A stretch of 64,000 bases of DNA, from assembly GCA_023416745.1 (NCBI GenBank), contig JAEZHF010000044.1, positions 1-64,000 on the forward strand, written 5' to 3'. A model generated the notes under the pieces. It did not search any database, was not told where the DNA came from, and was given only the letters and a program-made list of their open reading frames with translations. Within the stretch, counting starts at the first letter, position 1. The number at the start of each line of letters is the position of its first letter. Source of the DNA: Bacillota bacterium. GTDB taxonomy: Bacteria > Bacillota > Clostridia > Christensenellales > SZUA-584. Below are positions 41,737-50,170 of this stretch, one piece after another. A program made the position numbers and the translations under genes.

Positions 41737-42081
41737 ATGGAAAAGAAGAATAGAAAAGAACTTCTGCAAGACTATAAAAAACGTTCAGTTATCGGCGGCA
41801 TCTACGCCATAGTCAATACAACGACGGGAAAAATGCTGCTGGGCATGACGACAGATATGCAAGGGAGCCGTAACCGTTTTGAATTCTCGCAAACGATGAA
41901 CAGCTGCGTCCATCCACGCCTAAAGGAAGATTGGTCAAAGCATGGTGGTCGTTCTTTCCGGTTCGATGAGCTTGAGCTGCTCGTAAAAAAACCTGAGCAA
42001 AGCGAAAACGACTTTCTGTGTGATATAGAAGAGCTATTTGAACTGACATCGCAAGGGGCACTGCCAGACAAATACGAGTGA
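41737..42081 (+). CDS. GIY-YIG fold protein, second motif degenerate
   Basis: A 114-residue protein. The first motif is GIYAIV (21-26); the second, normally YIG, is LLG (34-36). Arginines in GSRNRFEFS (45, 47) sit where the catalytic arginine lies, and a conserved glutamate near the C-terminus (FLCDIEELFE) could be the metal ligand. Similar small clostridial proteins are annotated as GIY-YIG nucleases, but the missing tyrosine makes nuclease activity doubtful. It is coupled to the DUF6530 gene upstream. Confidence 0.75.
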   Translation: MEKKNRKELLQDYKKRSVIGGIYAIVNTTTGKMLLGMTTDMQGSRNRFEFSQTMNSCVHPRLKEDWSKHGGRSFRFDELELLVKKPEQSENDFLCDIEELFELTSQGALPDKYE

Positions 42082-42103
42082 AAGCTGCATGCCAATTTGG
42101 ATG

Positions 42104-42295
42104 CTATCTGTTCCGCTTCCGATCTTCATAAAGGCGTTGAATAGAACGGTCGTATGTTCTCTCACATTCTTTGGAGAACAGGCACCCCGGAGCCTCACCC
42201 AAACGGCGGTGATATGCCACACATTCACAGCATTTTCCGTGATGCGAGCAAGAAGTATAAGTACATGAGCATTTGATCGAATTATCGCAAGACAT
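42104..42295 (-). CDS. DUF6485 family cysteine-rich small protein
   Basis: A 63-residue protein whose ATG follows AGAGGTG. It has seven cysteines, including CSCTYTSCSHHGKCCECVAYH, then CLFSKECERTYDRSI. I recognise this as DUF6485, a small family seen in anaerobes. The spacing of cysteines and histidines suggests one or two bound metal ions (zinc or an iron-sulfur cluster). It has its own promoter, listed separately, and is convergent with the DUF6530/GIY-YIG pair. Function is unknown. Confidence 0.75.
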   Translation of the reverse strand: MSCDNSIKCSCTYTSCSHHGKCCECVAYHRRLGEAPGCLFSKECERTYDRSIQRLYEDRKRNR

Positions 42296-42327
42296 TGTGC
42301 ACCTCTAATAATAAATGGTTGTGTTAT

Positions 42328-42356
42328 AGTATAGAGCAATCATTTGATCCTTTCAA
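42328..42356 (-). promoter_or_regulatory. Promoter of the DUF6485 gene
   Basis: On the minus strand TTGAAA (42356-42351) and TATACT (42333-42328) are 17 bp apart, 33 bp upstream of the start codon. Confidence 0.7.
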
Positions 42357-42395
42357 TACTTAGCAATGCGTCACTGGAAGAAATGAACACCATGG

Positions 42396-42404
42396 TGATA
42401 TAAT
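42396..42404 (+). promoter_or_regulatory. Extended -10 promoter for the PPDK-N gene
   Basis: TGATATAAT is a perfect extended -10 element 37 bp before the ATG at 42442, whose ribosome binding site is CGGAGG. Confidence 0.65.
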
Positions 42405-42441
42405 AGAGTCATAAAACCAGGCGATCGGAGGCAGACCTATA

Positions 42442-44974
42442 ATGAGTGTTCATAACAAAGTGAGTACAGGCATCAAAGGCTTCGACGATATCATCGACAG
42501 ACTTCGTCTCGGCGACAATGTGGTCTGGCAGGTCGACGATATTGAAAGTTATCAGAAGGTGGTTCTGCCTTACGCGGAGCAATCCCGAAATGACGGACGG
42601 AGGCTGATATATGTGCGTTTTGGTCAACACACACCGCTGCTCGACGCTAATCAGGCATATATCGTTGAAGTGGATGCAAGCCGTGGATTCGAAAGCTTCG
42701 CCATCGCTGTCCATTCGCTTATCGAGCAGCAGGGTCGATATGCGTTTTATGTATTTGACTGTCTGACCGACCTTCTGGACAGCTGGTACTCAGACCTGAT
42801 GATACGCAATTTCTTTAAAGTAACCTGTCCATTCCTTTTTGAACTTGATACCATCGCTTACTTTGCTATAAAACGAAGCGCGCACACCTATTCAACGATC
42901 GCCGGCATCAGGGAGACGACCCAGCTGCTGCTGGATCTATACAGCGTGGCGGGGGAGAGCTACATCCATCCGCTCAAAGTGTGGCAGCGATATTCTCCGA
43001 CCATGTTTTTCCCGCATCTTATCCATGGTCAGGACGCGGTTTGTGTGACGGCTAGCGCACAGGTTGCCGGGCTTTTTTCCAGCATTGACAGAAGCGGGCG
43101 GCCGCTTGACTACCTCAGCAAAATCAGGGAAAGCATAGCATCGCTACCGGAGAAGGCGAATGAGCATAAGAATCTGCTGCTTTCCATGCTGGTTGGGGCA
43201 GATTCACGCATACGCCTTCTTTGCGAACGTTATTTCACACTCGAAGACCTTCAGATGATAGCAGCCCGCATTATCGGTACCGGGCGTATCGGCGGAAAAA
43301 GCGTGGGTATGTTGGTGGCCAGAAAAATACTTGAAACCGAGGCGCCAGAACGTTTTTTACCCTATTTGGAGCCACATGATTCGTTCTATATAGGCTCCGA
43401 TGTTTTCTACACCTACATTGTCCAGAACGGTTGGTGGGATCTGCGCACCCGCCAGAAAACACGTGAAGGTTACTATCAATATGCCGGGGAACTGAAAGAG
43501 AGGCTGCTTAAAGGTCATTTTCCCGCCGATATTGAGGAGCAGTTCGTGCAGATGCTGGAATACTTTGGGCAGTTTCCCATTATTGTTCGTTCCAGTTCCC
43601 TGCTGGAAGATAATTATGGAAATGCTTTCGCCGGCAAATACGACAGCGTATTTTGTGTAAATCAGGGAACTCCAAAGGAACGGTTTGAGGCGTTGGAACA
43701 GGCTGTCCGCTTCGTATATGCAAGCACAATGAACGAGGATGCACTGGCATACCGTGAAAAACGTGGTCTATTCGACAGCGACGAACAGATGGCCATTCTC
43801 GTCCAGCGTGTTTCCGGTGACTATTACGAGCATTATTTCTTTCCACACATATCAGGCGTCGGCAATTCGTCAAATCTGTATGTCTGGGACCGGAATATTG
43901 ACGGAGATGCCGGCATGCTCAGGCTGGTTTTTGGCTTAGGTACGCGCGCGGTCGGCCGCATGACCGGCGACTATGCGCGTATCGTCAGCCTTGATGACCC
44001 AACTGCACTGCCGCCTATGGCACTGGAGGACCAGAGAAGGTTCTCACAGCATGAGGTGGATGTTCTGTCGCTGGATGACAACTTGCTGATCACCGTTACT
44101 TCAAATGAAGCGCTGGGCAGCAATATTAAAACTGACATCACTCTTTGGATCGGTAGACAGAACCGCAGTTGCCCGGCAGCACGAACTGGGATATTCACAA
44201 AGGAAAACACCATGGCTTCTGCAGTTCAAGCGCCTTCTCGAGGAGACCGATTTCCCTGCTTTTATGAAGGAGATGCTCTCCGAGCTTTCGGACAAGTATG
44301 ACTATCCGGTGGACATAGAATTCACCGCAAACTTCAGCAAGGATGAGAATTTTAAAGTTAATCTTGTACAGTGCCGACCGCTGCAAACGCGCGGCTTTGG
44401 AAATACCATAAAAGTCCCAGATCCAGGGGAGTGCCATCATTGCTTCTTCTCAACACGGGGCAGCTTTATGGGCGGGAATGTCAATCTCGCGATTGATTAT
44501 GTGGTTTATGTAGACACACAGAGCTATTTGGCACGCAGTGAGCAGGAGAAATACAGCGTTGCGCGAATGATAGGGCAGCTTAACACTGTGCTGAAGGATA
44601 AGCCCGTGATGCTCATGGGCCCCGGCCGCTGGGGTACGACGACGCCTTCTCTCGGAGTCCCTGTGAGCTTTGCAGAGCTCTGCAATATGTCAGTCATCTG
44701 TGAGCTTGCTTCAGCGGAAGCCGGTTTTATGCCCGAATTATCGTACGGCAGCCACTTTTTTCAGGATCTAGTGGAATCCGGAATCTTTTATGTCGCCATT
44801 TTCGATGGCAGGCCGGACGTCAGCTTCGATCCAGGCTACATCAGCAGCCATCCCAACGCCTTTGCTGAGTGGCTGCCGCAAAACGACTCATTTTCCGACG
44901 TTATCAAGCTGATCCGGTCTGACGGGCTCCGCATCTATTCAGACGTCGTTACGCAGCGCCTCGTCTGTCAGTAA
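42442..44974 (+). pseudogene. PPDK N-domain (PEP/pyruvate-binding) protein with KaiC-like N-terminus, frameshifted
   Basis: Two frames together encode one protein of about 840 residues. Frame 1 (42442-44301) has an N-terminal KaiC/RadA-like domain without a Walker A lysine (TGIKGFDDIIDRLRLGDNVV) and, from about residue 270, a pyruvate phosphate dikinase N-domain (ATP-grasp) with GRIGGKSVGML and IIVRSSSLLEDNYGNAFAGK. Frame 2 (open from about 44090 to 44974) supplies the rest: LFGSVDRTAV, VNLVQCRPLQTRGFG and LMGPGRWGTTTPSLGVP. The shift must lie between about 44090 and 44145 and equals one extra base. Frame 1 continues for about 50 unrelated residues. A sequencing error, a fresh mutation or programmed +1 shifting are all possible. 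No phosphohistidine domain is present. Confidence 0.75.
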
Positions 44975-45080
44975 TCTCACAGGGATTAGTGGGGTGGCGT
45001 CATGGGTTTGTCTGACGAATCCTTTACTAATGGCAATCCTTTTGTTAAAATATGCTTAAATACATTTGAGGAGGCAAAAC

Positions 45081-45746
45081 ATGAACGATTTTGTACCAGA
45101 GATACATGGAAACCTCCGTAAACACATGGTGCGGGTTCCCGAAGTTATCAACCAGGTCAGCGGGATCCGTATTTTCGGCAGGCTGATCAAGTCGCTGATT
45201 TTTTCGACAGATGTTGCACTCATTAAGAATTGCAATGCAAACGCCGTCATTGCCGTTTATCCTTTTACCCCGCAGCCGGCTATTTCCCATGCAATTATCA
45301 CCGTGTCCGATATACCGGTTTTCTGCGGTGTAGGAGGAGGAACCACAACAGGCAAACGCGTTATTAACCTGGCAATGGATGCTGAAAATCAAGGCGCTAT
45401 AGGCGTCGTGGTGAACGCTCCGACCCCCAATGATATTATCCGCAAAGTCAAAGAGAGAATCGATATCCCGATCGTAATCACGGTAGTCTCTGAAGGCACT
45501 GACATTTCCGCCAGGTTGGATGCGGGAGCAAGCATTATTAACGTTTCCGGAGCAGGCAAAACGACAGATATTATCCGCAGCATACGAAAAAGGTTCCCAC
45601 AGATCCCCATCATTGCGACAGGTGGTCCCACAACTGAATCAATACAAAGTACGATCGATGCAGGTGCAAATGCTGTCACCTATACGCCGCCAACATCAGC
45701 CGAAATATTTAAGCAACTGATGGAAAAGTACCGCAACGAACTATGA
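45081..45746 (+). CDS. TIM-barrel protein of unknown function (often annotated hydrolase)
   Basis: The ATG at 45081 follows GAGGAGG. The 221-residue protein looks like a half-sized phosphate-binding (beta/alpha) barrel: GVGGGTTTGKRVINLAMDAE, GAIGVVVNAPT, IVITVVSEGTDISARLDAG, and the C-terminal phosphate-site pair IIATGGPTTESI and ANAVTYTPPT. These resemble thiazole synthase / indole-glycerol-phosphate enzymes. The family is common in Clostridia and generically called hydrolase, but I see no basis for a hydrolytic function. It is flanked by unrelated genes. Confidence 0.72.
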   Translation: MNDFVPEIHGNLRKHMVRVPEVINQVSGIRIFGRLIKSLIFSTDVALIKNCNANAVIAVYPFTPQPAISHAIITVSDIPVFCGVGGGTTTGKRVINLAMDAENQGAIGVVVNAPTPNDIIRKVKERIDIPIVITVVSEGTDISARLDAGASIINVSGAGKTTDIIRSIRKRFPQIPIIATGGPTTESIQSTIDAGANAVTYTPPTSAEIFKQLMEKYRNEL

Positions 45747-45760
45747 TTGCCATTTATCAC

Positions 45761-45788
45761 TTGCATTTATACCAATTCAGTGTATACT
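45761..45788 (+). promoter_or_regulatory. Promoter of the NlpC/P60 gene
   Basis: TTGCAT (45761-45766) and TATACT (45783-45788) are 16 bp apart, about 58 bp before the start codon. Confidence 0.6.
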
Positions 45789-45845
45789 GTTATTAAATTA
45801 TTACATTTATGTTACGCATTTGTTACTAATTACTACGAGGTTCTC

Positions 45846-47309
45846 ATGAAGGAAATTTTTATCTCGATACTTAGACCGGTTGTAAAAGGGTTGTATCGAT
45901 TGATGAAAAAACAAAAAAGAAATTCAGTAATGCTGCCCATAAGCAGCATAATCCGTTATGACAACACTGTTCCTGCAGCCAGCCATGAAGCCGCAGGTTC
46001 AAATTTACGGCGCTTCACGCAAGGGAAACGCAGAAAATACTTCTGGAAAGATAAACGTTTTATTGCGACTGCCAGTGCCGCAGCAGTTATCATCGCCGTG
46101 GTGTTGAGCATCGTTCTTCCCCTGTCCAACGCGTCTGCCGAAACATCTGCTGTAGCGTTTATGCCTTCGGAACAAACCAACACCGATTTTTTGCCCGAAC
46201 CATCGTCAGTATCTGATGATATTCTTCTGAAACCACATACAACCTCGCATTTTTCCGAACAGCAGGTTGGTCAATCAGCCGATCGTACCAACGGCGATTC
46301 ATCAACCGATCCGATGGTTTCCGAATCCGAACCGGAATCAACCGCCTCGCCCGATTCTGAACCGGTACCCACGACGGCACCGGATAAACCTGATTTGGTT
46401 CCGGGCTGTACCGATCCTCGTATACTGGATGTACAAGAACGGCTGATGGAGCTTGGCTACATGGGAACGGAAGAACCGACAGACCACTACGGTTACGGCA
46501 CTGAATATGCCCTGCAGCTGTTCCAGCGAAAACATAGTCTTCAGGTTGATGGGCTTCTGGGAGAGCAGACACAGGCCGCTTTGTTCTCTGAAAGTGCCAT
46601 GCCATATACGGTGAAGCTCGGAGATAAAGGCACTGATGTTTCCGGAATACAGGAGCGATTACAGGAGTTGAAGTATCTGAAGGCAGGCAGCACCGGATAT
46701 TTTGGCACTGACACTGAAACAGCGGTTAAAGGCTTTCAAAAACGAAACGGCCTTTCTGTGGATGGCAATGTTGGTGAGAATACCCTTGAAGCAATTTATT
46801 CAGAAGATGCCAAGCCTGCGAAAACATCTTCTAGCAGCGGCAGCGGCAGCGGCAGCGGCAGCGGCAGCAGCAGCGGCAGCAGCGGTGGCGGCAATAGTGG
46901 AGGCGGCGACGCGAGTCAACCACCACCGGGTGATCCGGATGAAGCATCAGCCGATGCCCTGATCGAATTCGCAAAGACCCAGCTTGGGAAAAAATATGTC
47001 CGCGGCGGTAAGGGGCCAGACGTATTTGACTGTTCCGGCTTCGTCTATTATTGTCTTAACCAAGTTGGCTATAAGATCAAATATATGACGTCTGCCGGCT
47101 GGGCAAAAAGCAGCCTGCCCAAAGTCTCAAAAATGTCCGATCTTCAGAAGGGCGACATCGTCTGCTTTAAGGGACATGTGGGCATCTATTTAGGCGGTGA
47201 AAAGATGATTGACGCATCTTCAAGCCAAGGTAAAATTCGCATCTGTTCAAACATATATGATTCGAGTTATTGGACACGTAACTTTATCTGCGGCAGACGG
47301 GTATTCTAG
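45846..47309 (+). CDS. NlpC/P60 cell-wall hydrolase with two peptidoglycan-binding domains
   Basis: I choose the ATG at 45846 (ACGAGG upstream); the frame is open further but the promoter lies inside that part. The 487-residue protein has a cytoplasmic N-terminus of about 70 residues, one membrane anchor (72-93), a Ser/Pro/Thr-rich spacer (100-185), two PG_binding_1 domains (about 190-247 and 257-320), a Gly-Ser linker (328-355), and a C-terminal NlpC/P60 peptidase with catalytic Cys396 (DVFDCSGFVYYC) and His444 (GHVGIYLG). It should cut peptide cross-links outside the membrane. The long cytoplasmic tail with basic residues is unusual for this class. Confidence 0.9.
   Translation: MKEIFISILRPVVKGLYRLMKKQKRNSVMLPISSIIRYDNTVPAASHEAAGSNLRRFTQGKRRKYFWKDKRFIATASAAAVIIAVVLSIVLPLSNASAETSAVAFMPSEQTNTDFLPEPSSVSDDILLKPHTTSHFSEQQVGQSADRTNGDSSTDPMVSESEPESTASPDSEPVPTTAPDKPDLVPGCTDPRILDVQERLMELGYMGTEEPTDHYGYGTEYALQLFQRKHSLQVDGLLGEQTQAALFSESAMPYTVKLGDKGTDVSGIQERLQELKYLKAGSTGYFGTDTETAVKGFQKRNGLSVDGNVGENTLEAIYSEDAKPAKTSSSSGSGSGSGSGSSSGSSGGGNSGGGDASQPPPGDPDEASADALIEFAKTQLGKKYVRGGKGPDVFDCSGFVYYCLNQVGYKIKYMTSAGWAKSSLPKVSKMSDLQKGDIVCFKGHVGIYLGGEKMIDASSSQGKIRICSNIYDSSYWTRNFICGRRVF
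46832..46890 (+). repeat. GGCAGC hexanucleotide repeat coding for a Gly-Ser linker
   Basis: A run of about eight AGC/GGC codon pairs encodes the Ser-Gly linker before the NlpC domain. The unit is a multiple of three, so length changes by slippage would alter linker length without breaking the frame. Confidence 0.8.
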
Positions 47310-47319
47310 GTAATATAAG

Positions 47320-47353
47320 GAGCGTATGACAGTGCGTCGTACGCTCTCTTTTT
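47320..47353 (+). terminator. Terminator after the NlpC/P60 gene
   Basis: GAGCGTA (47320-47326) pairs with TACGCTC (47340-47346), followed by TCTTTTT, 11 bases after the stop codon. Confidence 0.85.
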
Positions 47354-47380
47354 ATGTCTCACAATATAATGATATGGACG

Positions 47381-47770
47381 TTATTTTTTAACATCGGCCT
47401 CAGTAGCTTTCATGTCGTCATCGGTAATCACCATTGAATTATTACCATCGATCCAAAGTCTCTCAAGCCCGTAGAATTCGCGCTCACGTTTATGGAAGAT
47501 ATGTACCAGAATATCACCATAGTCAATGACGATCCAGCGCCCTTCACGATATCCCTCAATACGCAGTTGAACGCGGCCGCTTTCATGCATGTGTTTTTTA
47601 ATCTCATCACAAAGCGATTTGACATGCACATCAGACCGTCCGCTTGCAAGTATGAAGTAATCGGCCACTATCGTCAGGTGGGACACGTTCAAAATGCGGA
47701 CATCTTCCGCCTTTTTTGCATAAAGCTGTTTCGCCGTTTTTATAACTTCTTCGGTAAACTTGTCTTTCAA
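47381..47770 (-). CDS. rsfS: Ribosomal silencing factor
   Basis: RsfS (Iojap/YbeB family) binds ribosomal protein uL14 and blocks subunit joining when nutrients are scarce. The 129-residue protein has the core blocks VSHLTIVADYFILASG, VHVKSLCDEI, and WIVIDYGDILVHIFH followed by FYGLERLW. The C-terminal 15 residues are an acidic extension. It overlaps yqeK by 4 bases and ends the nadD-yqeK-rsfS operon, the standard Firmicute order. Confidence 0.95.
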   Translation of the reverse strand: MKDKFTEEVIKTAKQLYAKKAEDVRILNVSHLTIVADYFILASGRSDVHVKSLCDEIKKHMHESGRVQLRIEGYREGRWIVIDYGDILVHIFHKREREFYGLERLWIDGNNSMVITDDDMKATEADVKK

Positions 47771-48348
47771 GTTATAGAGTTCCTCCTTTTTAATATATCC
47801 TCGTAGGCTTCAACGCTGCTTGGGTGCAGCGAAAAACCCTTACACTTAACAAATCCCATAATCTTCTGCAGCGATTGCAGCATTGCTTCATCTATATTCC
47901 GGTATGCCACTACACGTATGTGCTCAATGCCCTCAAAACAGCGTCCCGGTTCTATCAGATCAGCCATGTACACAATTTTTTCGAGCAATGACATACCGGC
48001 ACGTCCCGTTGTATGCCAGCGTATGGCAGATAATATGTCCTCATCCTCAATGCCAAGCTCGGCAGCAACCATTGCTGCGCCTATTTTACCGTGCAGCAAT
48101 TCCGGATTGTCTCTTTCGACCGGATCCACATTTACATCATATCTCCCAACGACATTCTGTAATGCATGTTTGCATGCGCCCTTTGCTACATCATGCAATA
48201 ACCCGGCTACATAAGCCTTGTTTTCATCAGCCCCATACCTTGCAGCCAGCTTCACCGCCTCATCTGCAGTCCTCTGAGAGTGAAGCAGTCTGCGCTCGCC
48301 AACATTTTTATCCAAGTATTGTTTCATAAGCGTCAAATCATATGTCAT
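47767..48348 (-). CDS. yqeK: YqeK-type HD-domain hydrolase (Ap4A symmetrical hydrolase)
   Basis: A 193-residue HD protein. Metal-binding motifs are LLHSQRTADEA (first His), LLHDVAKG (HD pair about 52-53), the histidine of LLHGKIGA, and SAIRWHTTGR. YqeK family members cleave diadenosine tetraphosphate into two ADP and are encoded between nadD and rsfS, as here. Its stop overlaps rsfS by four bases. Confidence 0.93.
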   Translation of the reverse strand: MTYDLTLMKQYLDKNVGERRLLHSQRTADEAVKLAARYGADENKAYVAGLLHDVAKGACKHALQNVVGRYDVNVDPVERDNPELLHGKIGAAMVAAELGIEDEDILSAIRWHTTGRAGMSLLEKIVYMADLIEPGRCFEGIEHIRVVAYRNIDEAMLQSLQKIMGFVKCKGFSLHPSSVEAYEDILKRRNSIT

Positions 48349-48987
48349 TCAAACCTCTGCATTGTACACGTTAAACTGTCGAATATACTGTGCCACACAT
48401 TCAGGAACCAAGCCTGCCAAAAAAGCACTTTGGGCTGCCAGCATCCTTACTTCGGATGACGAAACGGCAGGTCCGCGTTCTTGTGCAACATGGATTTTGT
48501 GCCCAAAATCATTATTCAGCTTTTCCGCATACTGACGTACTTTAATATCATCCTGACCTGGACGCAGTATGCATATGAAATCTGTGAGCAGCAATACGCG
48601 TTCTAAATTTTTCCATGTCTTTAGTTCAAACAAAGTGTCCGCGCCGATAATATAATAAAAATCTGTATCCTTCCGGATGCGCGCGAGCATTTCCATCGTA
48701 TCGACGGTATAAGTATATCCACTGCGGTCAGTCTCAATCGTGCTGACTGAAAAACGCTTTTCATCATCAATTGCCAGTCGGATCATATCCAGTCTTTTTG
48801 ATGCAGGTACTACAAACTCATCCCTTTTGTGTGGTGGCTCGCCCAAAGGAAGAAACACGACTTCTCCCAACGAAAACTCGTAAAGAGCAATATATGCCAT
48901 ACTGATATGGCCGCGATGAATCGGATTAAATGTACCTCCGAGCAGGCCGACACGGTTGTTATTTGTAATAATACACTTGGTCTCCAT
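48349..48987 (-). CDS. nadD: Nicotinate-nucleotide adenylyltransferase
   Basis: NadD adenylates nicotinic acid mononucleotide in NAD synthesis. The frame is open to 49059, but a promoter lies at 49033-49061 with a predicted start near 49027, so I use the ATG at 48987 (METKCIIT), giving 212 residues, close to the family's 190-215. The ATG at 49026 would be leaderless. The protein has GGTFNPIHRGH (dinucleotide site), PPHKRDEFV, YYIIGADTLFELKTWKN, and the C-terminal SSSEVR motif. It is first in the nadD-yqeK-rsfS operon and directly abuts yqeK. Confidence 0.93.
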   Translation of the reverse strand: METKCIITNNNRVGLLGGTFNPIHRGHISMAYIALYEFSLGEVVFLPLGEPPHKRDEFVVPASKRLDMIRLAIDDEKRFSVSTIETDRSGYTYTVDTMEMLARIRKDTDFYYIIGADTLFELKTWKNLERVLLLTDFICILRPGQDDIKVRQYAEKLNNDFGHKIHVAQERGPAVSSSEVRMLAAQSAFLAGLVPECVAQYIRQFNVYNAEV

Positions 48988-49032
48988 ATTTGAAAACTCA
49001 GCATAATCCCGCAGAAAGTCTTTCATAATTTT

Positions 49033-49061
49033 ATTATACACCAATGTTTGGGGGTTCACAA
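49033..49061 (-). promoter_or_regulatory. Promoter of nadD-yqeK-rsfS
   Basis: On the minus strand TTGTGA (49061-49056) and a perfect TATAAT (49038-49033) are separated by 17 bp. Its position decides against the longest nadD reading frame. Confidence 0.75.
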
Positions 49062-49119
49062 GTTATGCAAGTATACATACGGCCATATGTGTCAACAATG
49101 ATTGTAGAGGAGATTGGGT

Positions 49120-49980
49120 ATGGATACCAAACTGATTCGATATTACAATAAACGATTGTATGGCGGACGTTCGATTATAGCCAGGTTCGTTGATTATTTC
49201 GTGCTGCGATTCATGATGCTAATTATTATGTTCCTAATAATGCTATATTTGAGCCGGTCCTTTAAGGTCGCGTTGCTTATTTCGATTTTTATTACATTGG
49301 CTATAAGCTTTGCGCTGGTCCTCATCAGACGGCGCAGAATTCGCCGCTATATAGAGAATGATCTTGTACGTATAAAGCAAAAGTGCCTGCTTGAAGAATT
49401 AACAATGATGGATTCAGAAGTCTATTGCGACTATATTTCTCGCTTATTTGGCGGTTTATCCAACATTAGTCCGACCGCGGATGGGTTTATCGCTGTCAAA
49501 GAAGGCGCAGTCTATTACGTTTTGCATAACCATCCCGGATCAGTTTGCGGAATCGATACTGTGCTCAAGATCAAACGTGAGATCAGGAATAAAGATGTAG
49601 TCATCGTCTCTCTTAGCGATTTCAGTGAAACCGTCAGAAATTTTTGTATGAGTCAGGATATTGAGCTTTTTTCTGGGAAGTCTATTTTAAAAGCTGCGGC
49701 AGATAAGAATATGCTCCCCAATGAGGATACGGCTCAGAAAAAAGCCTATAAAGAGATGAACGAAACCATTGTCACTTTTGATAAGTTAAAAAGCTCTGCA
49801 TTCAATAGAAGCAAGGTCAAAGCTTACATATTTTGCGGTCTTATCGTGATGTGTTGGCCTCTGGTAACGGGTTTTCGCTTTTATTATCCGATTATATCGG
49901 TAATATGCTTTGTAATGGCGGCTCTTGCTTATCGTAAAAACAAATCACATGAAGAAAGTCACGGCGTTGGTATAACCTGA
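49120..49980 (+). CDS. Membrane protein with Mrr/nuclease-like domain
   Basis: I start at the ATG at 49120, seven bases after GAGGAG; a TTG six bases earlier is in frame. The 286-residue protein has two membrane helices near the N-terminus (about 27-47 and 50-70), a soluble domain (about 75-225), and two more helices at the C-terminus (about 240-275). The soluble domain has VCGIDTVLKIKREI then DVVIVSLSDFSETVRNFCMS and IELFSGKSIL, a pattern reminiscent of Mrr-type restriction-endonuclease-fold proteins, but the usual D-(E/Q)xK catalytic residues are not evident. I read it as a degenerate nuclease fold at the membrane; function unknown. Confidence 0.6.
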   Translation: MDTKLIRYYNKRLYGGRSIIARFVDYFVLRFMMLIIMFLIMLYLSRSFKVALLISIFITLAISFALVLIRRRRIRRYIENDLVRIKQKCLLEELTMMDSEVYCDYISRLFGGLSNISPTADGFIAVKEGAVYYVLHNHPGSVCGIDTVLKIKREIRNKDVVIVSLSDFSETVRNFCMSQDIELFSGKSILKAAADKNMLPNEDTAQKKAYKEMNETIVTFDKLKSSAFNRSKVKAYIFCGLIVMCWPLVTGFRFYYPIISVICFVMAALAYRKNKSHEESHGVGIT

Positions 49981-49981
49981 C

Positions 49982-50010
49982 TTGACAAAGATATGACAAG
50001 ATACTAAAAT
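49982..50010 (+). promoter_or_regulatory. Promoter of rny
   Basis: A perfect TTGACA (49982-49987) and TAAAAT (50005-50010) with a 17-bp spacer, immediately after the preceding gene, giving rny a leader of about 185 bases. Confidence 0.8.
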
Positions 50011-50078
50011 TAGAATGGTTTCTAATAAGTGAAATGAGCTTAGGCTGAACGATAGATTTCTTTATTAGCGAGCCAACC

Positions 50079-50170
50079 GTACGGCCTGCAATAATCATAA
50101 AAGATAAATTGGCCGTATACAGGCAGACATCAGATATACAAAAAATTTTGAAGGGGGTATACTTGTCTGC
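50079..50170 (+). promoter_or_regulatory. Structured 5' leader of rny
   Basis: Two helices can be read: TACGGCC with GGCCGTA (about 50089-50118, 24-base loop), and GCAGACA (50123-50129) with TGTCTGC (50164-50170), the latter extended by internal GATATAC/GTATAC pairing around an A/T- and G-rich loop. The leader ends just before AAGGAGGTG. It matches no riboswitch class I can recall; autoregulation by RNase Y cleavage is one explanation. Confidence 0.5.

Noticed and set aside
44141..44148. Programmed +1 frameshift at CTT-TGG
   Set aside because: It resembles the prfB slippery codon but has no stop codon or upstream Shine-Dalgarno stimulator, and slipping there would delete a conserved Phe; kept only as an unlikely alternative to error or mutation.
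46702..46962. Alternative frame giving an alanine-rich peptide over the Gly-Ser repeat
   Set aside because: The alanine run is simply the GGCAGC repeat read in another frame; the main frame encodes a complete NlpC/P60 protein.
49114..49119. TTG start for the membrane protein gene
   Set aside because: The ATG two codons later has better spacing from GAGGAG.
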